Notes: generated from the sequence alone by a model not told the origin. 64,000 nt of DNA from Alloalcanivorax gelatiniphagus (GCF_005938655.1 NZ_VCQT01000044.1:248001-312000), one strand, 5' to 3'; shown: positions 1-9,211, numbered from the stretch's first letter. Program-made: numbers and translations.

Positions 1-1624
1 ACTGGCTTTGCTTGCGCAGCATATCCGCGTCCACGTAGGTGCCGTTGCGCTCGATGCGGCTGAGCACCGGCAGCAGCGGCAGTTCGATGTCATCGAACAC
101 GCTTTTCAGGCCGGCGATGCTTTCCAGTTGCGGCCACAGGGTCTGGTGCAGTCGCAGGGTGATGTCGGCGTCCTCGGCGGCGTATTCAGCGGCCTCCTCC
201 AGGCCCACCTGGTTAAAGGTGAGCTGCTTGGCGCCTTTGCCAGCGATCTCCTCGAAGCTGACGGTCTTGTGGCCAAGATACTTGAGCGCCAGGGAGTCCA
301 TGTCGTGGCGGGTGGCCACGGAATCCAGCACATAGGATTCCAGCATGGTGTCGAACCGCACGCCGCGCAGGGTGATGCCGGCGTTGGCCAGCACGCTCAT
401 GTCGTACTTCAGGTTCTGGCCCACCTTTTTCACCGCCTCGTCTTCCAGCAGCGGTTTGAGTTTTTCCAGCACCAGGGCCTCGGGCAGCTGGTCCGGGGCG
501 CCGGCGTAGTCGTGGCCGAAGGGAATGTAGGCGGCCTCGCCGGCGGCGGTGGCCATGCTGACCCCCACCAGGGCGGCGTCCATGTAGTTGAGGCTGGTGG
601 TTTCGGTGTCGAAGGCGAACAGTTCCACGGCGCCCAGTTTTTTCACCCAGGCGTCCAGTTGCGCTTCATCGATCACGGTTTCGTAGCCGTCCCGGCTGAT
701 CGCCGGTTCCTGGCCCGGGACGTCGGCGCCGTCGGCGGCCGGGTCCTGGCCGTCCAGCAGTTCCGCCAGCCAGCCTTTGAATTCCAGGTCCCGGTAATAG
801 CCGGCCAGCGCGTCCACCTCCGGTGGGCGCAGCTTGAGTTCGTCCAGCCCTTCGTGGAGTTCGCAGTCCAGTTTGATGGTAGCCAGCTCATAGGAAAGAA
901 ACGCCTGGTCCCGGTGCTCTTCCAGTTTCTTGCCCATGGTCTTGGCGCCACGGAACTCCAGCTCCGCCACCTTATCCAGGTTGTCGTAGATGTTGCGCAG
1001 CGAGCCCAGACCGGTGAGCAGGGCCAGGGCGGTCTTTTCGCCGACGCCGGGCACGCCGGGAATGTTGTCCACCTTGTCGCCCATCAGGGCCAGGAAGTCG
1101 ATGATCAGCTCCGGGCCGACGCCGAACTTCTTCTTCACGCCCTCGATGTCATAGAGGGCATCGTTCATGGTGTTGATCAGGGTGACGTGCGGGTTGACCA
1201 GCTGGGCCATGTCCTTGTCGCCGGTGGAGATCAGCACCGCTTTCTGTTCGGCGCTGAACTGGCGGGCGAAGGTGCCGATCACGTCGTCCGCTTCCACGCC
1301 TTCCTCGATGATCAGCGGCAGGCCCATGGCGCGGATCAGGTCGTGCAGGGGCTGCACCTGGGCGCGCAGGTCGTCGGGCATGGGCGGCCGGTTGGCCTTG
1401 TACTGCTCGAACAGCTCATCCCGGAAGGTCTTGCCCTTGGCGTCGAACACCACCGCCATGTAGTCCGGGTCGTAGTCCTTGATCAGTTTGCGCAGCATGG
1501 CCGCCACGCCACGCACCGCGCCGGTGGGCCGGCCATCGGAGGTGGTCAGCGGCGGCAGGGCGTGGAAGGCGCGGTACAGATAGGAGGAACCGTCGACGAG
1601 AATGATCGGTTTGCGGTCGGCCAT
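1..1624 (-). CDS. polA: DNA polymerase I, N-terminal part (cut by window edge)
   Basis: DNA polymerase I fills gaps and removes Okazaki primers. The reading frame runs off the left edge, so only about 541 N-terminal residues are visible. Residues 1 to about 290 are the 5'-3' exonuclease/flap domain, with the start [20 protein letters not shown] and a helix-hairpin-helix stretch ([14 protein letters not shown]). From about residue 320 comes a 3'-5' proofreading exonuclease with the catalytic DTE motif at 339-341 ([10 protein letters not shown]), so this copy should be able to proofread. The polymerase domain lies beyond the edge. The ATG at 1624 gives the N-terminus usual for the family. The gene lies near thrB and znu genes, as in Pseudomonas. 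Confidence 0.97.
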   Translation of the reverse strand, partial: MADRKPIILVDGSSYLYRAFHALPPLTTSDGRPTGAVRGVAAMLRKLIKDYDPDYMAVVFDAKGKTFRDELFEQYKANRPPMPDDLRAQVQPLHDLIRAMGLPLIIEEGVEADDVIGTFARQFSAEQKAVLISTGDKDMAQLVNPHVTLINTMNDALYDIEGVKKKFGVGPELIIDFLALMGDKVDNIPGVPGVGEKTALALLTGLGSLRNIYDNLDKVAELEFRGAKTMGKKLEEHRDQAFLSYELATIKLDCELHEGLDELKLRPPEVDALAGYYRDLEFKGWLAELLDGQDPAADGADVPGQEPAISRDGYETVIDEAQLDAWVKKLGAVELFAFDTETTSLNYMDAALVGVSMATAAGEAAYIPFGHDYAGAPDQLPEALVLEKLKPLLEDEAVKKVGQNLKYDMSVLANAGITLRGVRFDTMLESYVLDSVATRHDMDSLALKYLGHKTVSFEEIAGKGAKQLTFNQVGLEEAAEYAAEDADITLRLHQTLWPQLESIAGLKSVFDDIELPLLPVLSRIERNGTYVDADMLRKQSQ

Positions 1625-1707
1625 GAGGGTCCTTGGTCGGAGCGTGTGCGGGAGGGCATAGTGTAGCGCCAGGAGGGGGCGGGGTCAGGGGGGCGAACCG
1701 AGCGGCC

Positions 1708-1802
1708 AGCTTCAAGCCACAAGCTACAAGCCACAAGACACGCCCTCCAGCGCCCCGGTCGTGCCGCCGCTTGTGGCGGCTTGTAGCTTGCAGCTTGAAG
1801 CT
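1708..1802. repeat. Imperfect long inverted repeat, AAGCT-word type
   Basis: Left arm 1708-1737 and right arm 1770-1802 are imperfect inverted copies with one 3-base gap. Both are built from short words such as AGCTTCAAG, AAGCTACAAG and CCACAAG. The element fills the gap between polA and the esterase stop codon and ends 1 base before that stop. Similar but AAGTT-based elements occur at 35309-35409 and 46313-46475. It could fold into a cruciform or an RNA hairpin and might act as the esterase terminator. I do not know a named family that it matches. Confidence 0.7.
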
Positions 1803-1803
1803 G

Positions 1804-2850
1804 CTAAAGCCTCTCGCGGGCGTGGGCGAGGATTTCGTCCACCGCCCGGCGGGCGGTGGGGAGCGCGCCGCCCATGGTGATGAAACCGTGCACCAGCTTC
1901 GAGTAGTCCAGGTTGACCACCGGTACGCCCGCTTCGCGCAGTCGTTCGCCGTAGGCCAGGCCCTCGTCGCGGAGCGGGTCGGTGGCGGTGATCAGCAGGG
2001 TTTCCGGGTGGCCGGTGAGGTCCGGGTTGCGCAGCGGTGAGACGCGGAAGTCCGCCACCAGGCTTTCGTCCTGGACGTAGTGATTATGGAACCAGTCGAT
2101 CATATCCCGGTCGAGGCCGCCCTGGCCGCCGCCGAGGGCGGTGGCGGAGGGCATTTCGTTGGCGCCGTCGGTTTTCGGATACACCGCCACCACCAGTTTC
2201 GGCGCCGGCAGGCCTTGCAGCAGGGCTTGCTGGGCGGTCACCAGGCTCAGGTTGCCGCCGGCACTGTCGCCCATCACCGCCAGCCGCTCCCGGTCGATGC
2301 CCAGGTCGCCGGCCTGCTCGGTGAGCCAGCGCCAGGCGGCCACCACATCATCGGCGGCGGTGGGCGCGGGGTGCTCCGGCGCCAGCCGGTAGTCCACGTT
2401 GAGCACCACGGCGCCGGTCTGGTTGGCGATATGGCGGCACAGGCGGTCGTATTCGCCGGCACTGCCGATGGTGAAGCCGCCGCCATGGGCGAACAGGATC
2501 GCCGGCGCGCCATCCGCCGGCGCCGGGCCGACCCGTTTGCCGGGCCGGTACAGCCGCACCAGGATATCGCCGCCGTCCACCGGCACACGGATATCGCGCA
2601 CTTCGGAAACGGCTTCCTCGGCCACGTCGAGCATGCGGATCATCTGGCCGTAGAGGGCGCGGCCCTGGGGCAGCGGCAGCTGGTGAAAACCCTTGCGGCC
2701 ATCACCCAGGGCCAGCAGTAACCGCAGTCGGGGGTCCAGGGTGGAGCGGTCCACCTTTTCCAGCAGACCGGCCAGACGTCCGGCCAGGCCGGCGGGCAGC
2801 GCCATCAGGGCGCGCGCCGAGGTGCGTTCGATGTTTTCTTGCAGAGACAT
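1804..2850 (-). CDS. Alpha/beta hydrolase, HSL-type (family IV) esterase
   Basis: A 348-residue carboxylic-ester hydrolase of the hormone-sensitive-lipase family. The oxyanion-hole motif HGGG is at 122-125 (LFAHGGGFTIGS). The nucleophile is Ser196 in GDSAGG. DPLRDEG and KLVHGF near the C-terminus fit the catalytic Asp and His. No signal peptide is evident, so it is probably cytoplasmic. Family members hydrolyse short or medium acyl esters; the true substrate cannot be read from sequence. It is transcribed in the same direction as polA and separated from it by an inverted repeat. The N-terminal 80 residues would form the cap region. Confidence 0.9.
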   Translation of the reverse strand: MSLQENIERTSARALMALPAGLAGRLAGLLEKVDRSTLDPRLRLLLALGDGRKGFHQLPLPQGRALYGQMIRMLDVAEEAVSEVRDIRVPVDGGDILVRLYRPGKRVGPAPADGAPAILFAHGGGFTIGSAGEYDRLCRHIANQTGAVVLNVDYRLAPEHPAPTAADDVVAAWRWLTEQAGDLGIDRERLAVMGDSAGGNLSLVTAQQALLQGLPAPKLVVAVYPKTDGANEMPSATALGGGQGGLDRDMIDWFHNHYVQDESLVADFRVSPLRNPDLTGHPETLLITATDPLRDEGLAYGERLREAGVPVVNLDYSKLVHGFITMGGALPTARRAVDEILAHARERL

Positions 2851-2956
2851 GGGATTCCTCGTGAAACGGCCTGTTCAGCGAATCTCAGGGGTTATACCAT
2901 CGCCGGAAGTTTCAAGCCCGGTCATCCCCGGCCGTTTTTCCACTCAAGGTGGATGC

Positions 2957-3889
2957 ATGTCCGTTTATACCCGTCTCGACGACGATGAGCTTAGCTCACT
3001 GCTGGCCGAGTACGATCTGCGCCTGGAAGCCTCGAAAGCGGCCCCGCACGGCATCGAAAACAGCACCTGGCTGATCAGTGCCCGGGACCAGGGCGGTGCC
3101 CCGCGTCCGGTGGTACTGACGGTGTTCGAGCGTTTTTCCGAAGCCACCCTTTCCCCCTATCTGACCTTGCTGACCACCCTGGCGCGGGGCGGCCTGCCGG
3201 TGCCGGCGCCGCTCACCGACCGCGCCGGCCATTGCATGCGCCAGGTGGCCGGCAAGCCGGCGGTGCTGGTGCCGTGGCTGTCCGGCCGGCATTGCTTTCG
3301 TCCGGAGGCGGAACATTGCCGCCAGGTGGGCGCCATGCTGGCCGCCCTGCACCGGCAACCGGCGGATTCGGCCCGGGCTCTGCCGAACGAGCGGGCACGG
3401 CTGGCGGACTTCGCCGAGCATCTGTGCCGGCTCGGCGACGACGACCGGCACCATGCCCGGCGCCTGCTGCGCTACTGGCGCAAGGTGCCGCCGGGGGACG
3501 CGGTGATCCATGGCGACCTGTTCCGCGACAATGTGCTGTTCAACGATAGCGGCCGGCTCACCGGGGTGCTGGACTTCTACAACGCCTGCCTGGAGCGCCC
3601 GGAGTACGATCTGGCGGTGGCGCTCAATGATTGGGCGGTGTCCGCCGAGGGCCGGCCGGTGCCGCGCCGGGAGGCAGCGTTGCTGGCCGGCTACCGGGAC
3701 GCCGGCGGGGTCTATGAGGCGGGGGTGCTGGAGCTGGCCCTGGTGGTGGCGGCCCTGCGCTTCTGGTTGTCCCGGCTGGTCGGGCCGGTGTCCGGCGACG
3801 CCGAGGGCCAGGGCAGCAAGGACCCGGCGGAGTATTCGCGCATCTTCGGTTATCGCTTCGAGGCGCTCAGCCAACGCTATGAGCTGTGA
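2957..3889 (+). CDS. thrB: Homoserine kinase, ThrB of the APH-like fold
   Basis: A kinase that phosphorylates L-homoserine in threonine biosynthesis. It is the aminoglycoside-phosphotransferase-fold type found in pseudomonads, not the GHMP type. The 310-residue protein starts MSVYTRLDDDELSSLLAEYD at 2957. The frame is open further upstream to 2693, but that extension overlaps the esterase promoter and looks non-coding. The catalytic loop reads VIHGDLFRDNVLF and the metal-binding part reads GVLDFYNACLERPEYDLA. An acyl or amino sugar kinase cannot be strictly excluded, but the polA-thrB-znu neighbourhood supports ThrB. It ends 4 bases before the convergent cellulase-like gene. Confidence 0.93.
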   Translation: MSVYTRLDDDELSSLLAEYDLRLEASKAAPHGIENSTWLISARDQGGAPRPVVLTVFERFSEATLSPYLTLLTTLARGGLPVPAPLTDRAGHCMRQVAGKPAVLVPWLSGRHCFRPEAEHCRQVGAMLAALHRQPADSARALPNERARLADFAEHLCRLGDDDRHHARRLLRYWRKVPPGDAVIHGDLFRDNVLFNDSGRLTGVLDFYNACLERPEYDLAVALNDWAVSAEGRPVPRREAALLAGYRDAGGVYEAGVLELALVVAALRFWLSRLVGPVSGDAEGQGSKDPAEYSRIFGYRFEALSQRYEL

Positions 3890-3893
3890 GCGG

Positions 3894-5024
3894 CTAGCGC
3901 CCCGGGCCGGTGAGAATCAGATGGTTGAGATGGGCGAGCCAGTCGCTTTCGTCCCATAGCCAGGGATGGTTGGGCGTGGCCAGGCTGGTGGGGGTCAGTG
4001 CCTGGACCCCATCGGCCACCGCCCGGGCCACCAGGGCTTCGCTGAAGCGGGCCCAGGCCGCCGGCCACTGCTCCGGCGATGCGGCGGGAAGCAGCCAGCC
4101 TTCGCCGAGCACCGGCTGCAACCGGCGTATGCGGGCAAACGCCAGCCGGCGGTTGAGCAGGTCGTACACACGGCCACGCCAGTGCTCGCCGGTGGCGCTC
4201 ATCAGAGCACCGCGCAGCGGCCCCAGACGCCGCCCCAGCAGGCCGGGCACCGGCAGGTCGGCGCCGGTGGCCAGGCGAAAGCGCGGGTCATCGTCCAGCC
4301 ACAACCCGAAATCCAGAAAATCCAGTTCACTGGTGTCCAGCTGACGCAGGTATTCACTGTGGCCGGCGGCGGCGCTCAGCCCCACCCGCAGATTGGGGAA
4401 ATGGGCGCGCAGCGCGCGCGGCACCTCCAGCAGGTAGCGCTCCACCTCCGCCTCCTGCTCCGGGCGCCAGCGGTCCGGCAGCGGCCGGTGGGGCGCCTGG
4501 CCGAACACCCGTCTGAGGGCGCCGTGGCTCCAGGGAGGAAACGGGAAATGGTGGCAGAAATCCACCGCCACCACCCGGTCCAGGTGGCCCCAGCGGTCCA
4601 CCAGGTCCAGGGTTTCCGCCCACACATCGACGAAATCGCCGGGGCGGCGCACAAAGGAGCGGCGGGCGCGGCTGTCGGGAACGAAGAAGCCGGAGAACCA
4701 GAGCGCCAGGTCGCGCTCGGCGGCGGCGTCCAGCACACGGCGCAGGGCCTTGCGGATCGGCACCGTGTGGGCGCCGCCGGGCAGGCCCCGGCGCGGGTCC
4801 GGCTCGGTGAGAATTTCACAACGGTCCAGGTGCACGCTGTTGGCCGGGGTGGCCACCAGATGCGGATAGGGGTCCAGCCGCACGGCATTGAAGCCCCGCG
4901 CCACCGCCTCGTCCAAGCGGGCCTCCACGGCACCGGGCACGGTGCCGTAGTCCCGGCCCAGCGGCCAGGCATAGTCCCAACAGGTGATGGCGAGTCGCTG
5001 GGTCTCTCCCTGACGCTGCCCCAT
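3894..5024 (-). CDS. Cellulase-like TIM-barrel protein of unknown activity
   Basis: A 376-residue protein with the layout of a glycoside-hydrolase-like barrel. The N-terminus reads AITCWDYAWPLGRDYG and is followed by a strand-helix-strand (GFNAVRLDPYPHLVATP) like GH5 or 'cellulase-like' proteins. Further along are VAVDFCHHFPFPPW and GLSAAAGHSEYLRQ. I do not see the clear NEP acid/base motif of GH5, so the catalytic residues are unassigned. No signal peptide is present, which is unusual for a polysaccharide-degrading enzyme. The gene converges on thrB with a 4-base gap. Family assignment is tentative and rests on overall pattern. Confidence 0.6.
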   Translation of the reverse strand: MGQRQGETQRLAITCWDYAWPLGRDYGTVPGAVEARLDEAVARGFNAVRLDPYPHLVATPANSVHLDRCEILTEPDPRRGLPGGAHTVPIRKALRRVLDAAAERDLALWFSGFFVPDSRARRSFVRRPGDFVDVWAETLDLVDRWGHLDRVVAVDFCHHFPFPPWSHGALRRVFGQAPHRPLPDRWRPEQEAEVERYLLEVPRALRAHFPNLRVGLSAAAGHSEYLRQLDTSELDFLDFGLWLDDDPRFRLATGADLPVPGLLGRRLGPLRGALMSATGEHWRGRVYDLLNRRLAFARIRRLQPVLGEGWLLPAASPEQWPAAWARFSEALVARAVADGVQALTPTSLATPNHPWLWDESDWLAHLNHLILTGPGR

Positions 5025-5117
5025 GAATGCACCTCAACCCGATAAACGACTCAGGATAACGGTTTCGGCCCATGTCTCAATGGGACCCGGGGACAATAAT
5101 GCGGGACCCACGGCCAA

Positions 5118-6035
5118 TCAGCGGCCCAGGCAGCGCTCGAAGCCGGCGGCCACCACCTGGTCCAGCCAGGCCGGGTAATCCAGGTCCGGGTGGTCACGGC
5201 CCAGCGGGTCCAGCGCCACCATGCGGCAGTCCGGGCACAGCCGCTTGATCATGGGCCGCTGCGCCTCCGGCTCCAGGATCGCGCAGCCTACCTGCCGGTC
5301 GCGGATCTGCCCGGCCAGCGCCACGAAGCGGCGGCTGCCGGGGCCGGCGCCGAGCTGGGCACTGACCGTCACCGGCTCGCTCAGCCCCATGGGGTGCTGA
5401 AAATAAGCCCAGGGGTTGTGGTAGCTGATCCAGGCCCGCCCGGCCACCGGCGCCAGCCGCTGGCGGGCGGCTTCCCGGGCCTCTTCCAGTGCCGCGAGAA
5501 AATCCGCCGGCTGACCGGCGGGCAGCCCGGCGCCATCGCGCTCGGCCAGGCCCCGGGCCAGGGTGGCGATATTGTCCGGGTCCAGCCACAGGTGGGGGTC
5601 CAGGGCGCCGGTGTGGTCGTGACCGTCGTGGTTGTTACCGTCATGGCTGTGACCGTCATGATCATGGGCACCCTGGTCGTGGTCATGATCATGGTGGTGG
5701 CCGCCTTGCCGGCGGGTCACGTCGGGCAACGACAGCATCGCCACCGAGGGCCCGTCGCGGCGCGCCATCAGGTCCGCCACCGCCGGCTCCGCTTCCGCGC
5801 CCAGCCATACCACCAGGTCCGCCTGGCGCAGAGTCAGCATCTGGCGCGGCGACAGCATGGGGTTGTGGGGGCTTTGGTTGGGCGCCAGCAGGGTGACCAC
5901 CTCGGCGCGGTCGCCGTAGAGGGCGCGCAATGCCATGGCCACCGGCTCCACGCTGGCCACCACCACCCGGGCGGTGGCCGGGGAGGACAACAGCACGCTG
6001 GACACCAGCAACAGGGCAAACAGGATCGGACGCAT
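5118..6035 (-). CDS. znuA: Zinc ABC transporter periplasmic binding protein ZnuA
   Basis: The periplasmic zinc-capturing component of the ZnuABC importer, about 305 residues. A Sec signal peptide (MRPILFALLLVSSVLLSSPATA) precedes a cluster-A-I substrate-binding fold. Likely metal ligands are the His in NQSPHNPMLSPRQ, the His in SYHNPWAYF and a C-terminal Asp. A His/Asp-rich loop around residues 115-150 (repeated HDH, HDGH, HDGNNHDG) is typical of zinc-specific members. The ATG at 6035 is chosen because the signal peptide starts there and GGAG lies just upstream. The frame stays open upstream only as the shadow of znuCB. It is divergent from znuCB across a Zur-like dyad. Confidence 0.95.
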   Translation of the reverse strand: MRPILFALLLVSSVLLSSPATARVVVASVEPVAMALRALYGDRAEVVTLLAPNQSPHNPMLSPRQMLTLRQADLVVWLGAEAEPAVADLMARRDGPSVAMLSLPDVTRRQGGHHHDHDHDQGAHDHDGHSHDGNNHDGHDHTGALDPHLWLDPDNIATLARGLAERDGAGLPAGQPADFLAALEEAREAARQRLAPVAGRAWISYHNPWAYFQHPMGLSEPVTVSAQLGAGPGSRRFVALAGQIRDRQVGCAILEPEAQRPMIKRLCPDCRMVALDPLGRDHPDLDYPAWLDQVVAAGFERCLGR

Positions 6036-6107
6036 GGGGGCTCCACAGTAAATCGTCGGGCAAAAAAATGGCGCCCGTGACGGTGTTACCCCGGGCACCG
6101 GGCGAAC

Positions 6108-6120
6108 GATATAGTATATC
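6108..6120. promoter_or_regulatory. Zur-type operator between znuA and znuC
   Basis: GATATAGTATATC is a perfect dyad of two 6-base arms around one central base. It matches the GTTATA-N-TATAAC style of gammaproteobacterial Zur boxes with the ends changed. It lies in the 120-base gap between divergent znuA (start 6035) and znuC (start 6156), where a single site could repress both under zinc sufficiency. The zur gene itself is not in the window. Confidence 0.72.
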
Positions 6121-6155
6121 ATTACGCTTTTGCTACGAACCGGATTTCTGCTGCT

Positions 6156-6938
6156 ATGACTGAAGCGTTGGTGACGGTGGACCATGCCGCCCTCACCCTG
6201 GGCGGCCAGGCGGTCCTGGAAGATGTGTCGCTGACCCTGGCGCCGGGCCGCATCACCACTCTGATCGGCCCCAACGGCGCCGGCAAAAGCACCCTGGCCA
6301 GGCTGGTGCTGGGGCTGACCCGGCCGGACCGGGGCCGGGTGGTGCGCCGCCCGGGCCTGACCCTGGGCTATATGCCCCAGCATCTGCGCGTGGACGGCAG
6401 CCTGCCGCTGACCGTGGACCGGTTTCTGTGGCTGGCGGCGCCGGGGCGCACCGGCGCCCGCCGGGATGCCCTGCAACGCACCGGCGTGGCCCATCTGCGC
6501 CGGCGCGCGGTGCGCCAGCTGTCCGGCGGCGAAATGCAGCGGGTGTTGCTGGCCCGGGCTTTGCTGCGTCAGCCGGATCTGCTGGTGCTGGACGAGCCGG
6601 CCCAGGGCGTGGACGTGGCCGGCCAGGACGCCCTGTACGGCCTGCTCGGCCAGGTCCGCGACGAAACCGGCTGCGGCATCCTGCTGATCTCCCACGACCT
6701 GCATCTGGTGATGGCGCGCACCGACGAGGTGGTGTGCCTGCACCATCATGTGTGCTGCTCCGGCACCCCGGAAGCGGTCAGCCGGGACCCGGCCTATCAG
6801 CGCCTGTTCGGCACCCACGGCATGGCCAATCTGGCGCTGTACACCCACCAGCACGATCACGACCATGACATCAGCGGCGATGTGCACGAAGGCCACGACC
6901 ATGGCGCGGCACAGCCTGGAGGTCACCACCATGATTGA
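6156..6938 (+). CDS. znuC: Zinc ABC transporter ATP-binding protein ZnuC
   Basis: The ATPase that powers zinc import with ZnuB. The 260 residues carry Walker A (GPNGAGKST, 38-46), the ABC signature LSGGEMQRV, Walker B with LLVLDEPAQGVD, and the switch His in LLISHDLHLV. The C-terminus is a His/Asp-rich tail (HTHQHDHDHD, then HEGHDHG, then HHHD) of about 30 residues. Such tails occur in other ZnuC proteins and may sense cytoplasmic zinc. Its stop overlaps the znuB start by 8 bases, so the two are translationally coupled. Confidence 0.96.
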   Translation: MTEALVTVDHAALTLGGQAVLEDVSLTLAPGRITTLIGPNGAGKSTLARLVLGLTRPDRGRVVRRPGLTLGYMPQHLRVDGSLPLTVDRFLWLAAPGRTGARRDALQRTGVAHLRRRAVRQLSGGEMQRVLLARALLRQPDLLVLDEPAQGVDVAGQDALYGLLGQVRDETGCGILLISHDLHLVMARTDEVVCLHHHVCCSGTPEAVSRDPAYQRLFGTHGMANLALYTHQHDHDHDISGDVHEGHDHGAAQPGGHHHD

Positions 6939-7716
6939 GTTGCTCGCGCCGGCGTTGCTGGCCGGCCTGGCGGTGGCGGTGGTGGCCGGCCCCATGGGCG
7001 CCTTCGTGGTGTGGCGGCGGATGGCGTTTTTTGGCGACACCATGGCCAACAGCGCCCTGCTCGGCGCCGCCCTGGCGCTGGCCCTGCAGGTCAATCTGTA
7101 CCTGGCGGTGATCGCCGCCTGCCTGACCGTGGCGGTGGTGCTGGTGGGCCTGCAACGGCAGCGGCAGATCGCCGACGACACCCTGCTGGGCATCGTCGCC
7201 CATATCACCCTGGCCCTGGGCGTGATCGCCCTGAGCCTGCAGGACAGCGTGCAGGTGGATCTGTTCGCCTATCTGTTCGGTGACCTGTTGGCAGTGGGCT
7301 GGTCCGACGTGCTGGCCCTGTGGACCGGCGCCACGCTGATTCTGGTGTTGCTGATCTGGCAGTGGCGGCCGCTGCTGAGCATCACCGTCAACGAGGACCT
7401 GGCCCGGGTGGAAGGGGTGGCGGTGACCCGCACCCGCCTGCTGCTGATGCTGCTGCTGGCGTTGCTGATTACCGGCGCCATCCGCACCGTGGGGGTGCTG
7501 CTGATCACCTCGCTGCTGGTGATGCCCGCCGCCGGCGCCCGCCGGCTGGCGCACACCCCGGAGCAGATGGCCCTGTTCGCCAGCCTGATCGGCCTGGTGT
7601 CGGTGACCCTGGGGCTGGCGCTGAGCTGGTACGGCAACACGCCGGTGGGCCCCTCCATCGTGGTGGCCGCCGCCGTGCTGTTCGGGCTGACCCTGTTGCG
7701 CCGGCCCACGTCCTAG
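6931..7716 (+). CDS. znuB: Zinc ABC transporter permease ZnuB
   Basis: The inner-membrane permease of the ZnuABC zinc importer, 261 residues with about seven to eight hydrophobic helices. It starts MIELLAPALLAGLAVAVVAG at 6931, inside the end of znuC. The frame continues upstream but that part is the znuC shadow. The family motif region GPMGAFVVWRRMAFFGDTMA and the later GALLLITSLLVMPAAGARRL-like stretch identify the cluster-9 metal permease family (ABC-3). It is co-transcribed with znuC. Confidence 0.95.
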   Translation: MIELLAPALLAGLAVAVVAGPMGAFVVWRRMAFFGDTMANSALLGAALALALQVNLYLAVIAACLTVAVVLVGLQRQRQIADDTLLGIVAHITLALGVIALSLQDSVQVDLFAYLFGDLLAVGWSDVLALWTGATLILVLLIWQWRPLLSITVNEDLARVEGVAVTRTRLLLMLLLALLITGAIRTVGVLLITSLLVMPAAGARRLAHTPEQMALFASLIGLVSVTLGLALSWYGNTPVGPSIVVAAAVLFGLTLLRRPTS

Positions 7717-7740
7717 CTCATGCCGACAAAACCGAACAAC

Positions 7741-7767
7741 ATCGACAGGTTATTTTGACTTGTCGAT
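7741..7767 (+). terminator. Hairpin after znuB, possible terminator
   Basis: ATCGACAGGT and ACTTGTCGAT form a 10-base stem with one G-U pair and a 7-base loop, followed after three bases by TTTT. It lies in the 67-base gap between znuB and the MATE gene. It could end the znuCB transcript or be an operator for the exporter gene. Confidence 0.45.
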
Positions 7768-7783
7768 ACCATTTTCGAGCCCT

Positions 7784-9091
7784 ATGAATAAGAGCCCGGA
7801 AAAACAAGCCCTGAACCGCCGCATCTGGGCCCTGGCCTGGCCGCTGCTGCTGTCCAATATCACCGCGCCGTTGCTGGGGCTGGTGGACACCGCCGTGGTC
7901 GGGCACCTGGATTCGCCGGTCTATCTGGCGGCGGTGGCGCTGGGCGCCAACTTCTTCATGTTCCTGTATTTCTCGTTCAACTTCCTGCGCATGGGCACCA
8001 CCGGGTTCACCGCCCAGGCACGGGGGGCCGGCGACGCCACCCTGGTGGTGGTGCTGCGGGCGCTGCTGCTCTCCACGGTGCTGGGCGGGCTGTTGATTCT
8101 GCTGCAGCCGGCGCTGCGTGAGGCCGGGCTATGGCTGCTGGGCGGCAGCGCGGAGGTCCAGGATCTGGCCCGGGACTACATCGCCATTCGGGTGCTGGGG
8201 GCGCCGGCGGCGCTGGGCAATTTCGCGCTGATCGGCTTCGCCATCGGTCTGCACCGCACCAGCGTGCCGCTGAAGATGACGGTGCTGATGCACACCAGCA
8301 ACGCGCTGCTGGATTTTCTGCTGGTGCAGGTGTGGCATTTCGACGTGCGCGGCGTGGCCACCGCCAGCGCCCTGGCCGAGTACCTGGGGCTGGCCGGCGG
8401 CCTGTTCTGGCTGCGCCGGGAGATTTTCGGCGATGCCTGGCGGGCCCTGCCGGCGGGCGCCCTGCGCCAGCTGGCGCCGATGCTGCGGCTGCTGGCGGTG
8501 AACCGGGACATCTTTCTGCGCAGCCTGGCCCTGCTCAGCGTGTTTTTCTTCTTCACCGCCCAGGGCGCCCGGCTGGGCGACACGGTGCTGGCCGCCAACG
8601 CGGTGCTGATCACCTTCCTGTTGCTGCTCAGCAATACCCTGGACGGCTTCGCCAACGCCGCCGAGGCGCTGGTGGGTGACGCCACCGGCCGCCACGACCG
8701 CCGCGCCCTGGACGCGGCGGTGCGCGCCACCGGCCGCTGGACCCTGGTGGTGGCGCTGCTGGCGCTGGCCGGCTTCGCCCTGGGCGGCGCGCCGCTGATC
8801 CGCCTGCTCACCGACCTGCCGGCGGTGCGTGACACCGCCATCCACTACTTGCCCTGGATGCTGTTGCTGCCGCTCACCGCCAGCGCCGGCTTCTGGCTGG
8901 ACGGCGTGTTCGTGGGCGCCACCCTGGCGCCGCAGATGCGCAACACCATGATCCTGGCCACGGTGCTGTTCTTCCCGGTGTGGTGGCTGACCCGGGGCTG
9001 GGACAACCACGGCCTGTGGCTGGCCATGAACGTGTGGATGGCCAGCCGCGGGGTGCTGATGGCGCTGGTCTGGCGGCGGGTTCGCCGCTGA
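7784..9091 (+). CDS. MATE family efflux transporter, DinF-like
   Basis: A 12-helix multidrug/toxin extrusion protein of 435 residues that exports compounds by cation antiport. The N-terminus WPLLLSNITAPLLGLVDTAV and the stretch FFMFLYFSFNFLRMGTTG are typical of the DinF branch of MATE proteins. The ATG at 7784 (MNKSPEKQALNRRIWALAWP) is preferred over an upstream in-frame TTG at 7760. No LexA-type box is evident upstream, unlike E. coli dinF. The substrate is unknown. It may be read through from znuCB if the intervening hairpin is weak. Confidence 0.92.
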   Translation: MNKSPEKQALNRRIWALAWPLLLSNITAPLLGLVDTAVVGHLDSPVYLAAVALGANFFMFLYFSFNFLRMGTTGFTAQARGAGDATLVVVLRALLLSTVLGGLLILLQPALREAGLWLLGGSAEVQDLARDYIAIRVLGAPAALGNFALIGFAIGLHRTSVPLKMTVLMHTSNALLDFLLVQVWHFDVRGVATASALAEYLGLAGGLFWLRREIFGDAWRALPAGALRQLAPMLRLLAVNRDIFLRSLALLSVFFFFTAQGARLGDTVLAANAVLITFLLLLSNTLDGFANAAEALVGDATGRHDRRALDAAVRATGRWTLVVALLALAGFALGGAPLIRLLTDLPAVRDTAIHYLPWMLLLPLTASAGFWLDGVFVGATLAPQMRNTMILATVLFFPVWWLTRGWDNHGLWLAMNVWMASRGVLMALVWRRVRR

Positions 9092-9170
9092 CACGCGGAG
9101 ACCGGCCCGCCCGTGGCGATCCCCGGGGCCTTTGCGGAAAACCGACCAGATATTGAATCCGCCGTTTTCG

Positions 9171-9197
9171 TGTGTATAGAATCAATATTTATACACA
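9171..9197. promoter_or_regulatory. Likely VapBC autoregulatory operator
   Basis: TGTGTATA and TATACACA are perfect 8-base inverted arms at 9171-9178 and 9190-9197 with an 11-base spacer. The site ends 14 bases upstream of the antitoxin ATG at 9212 and contains a TATAGA sequence that could be a -10 element. Autorepression by antitoxin or antitoxin-toxin complexes through inverted repeats is usual in this family. Confidence 0.65.
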
Positions 9198-9211
9198 TGG
9201 CGGGCCTCATT

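Noticed and set aside
2693-2956. An upstream extension of the thrB frame
   Set aside because: It overlaps the start of the esterase gene antisense and is Arg/Ser-rich. The ThrB N-terminus begins at 2957.
5118-7208. A 696-codon frame that would extend ZnuA upstream by about 390 residues
   Set aside because: The extension runs antisense through znuC and znuB and across the shared promoter. A signal peptide and ribosome site mark the true start at 6035.
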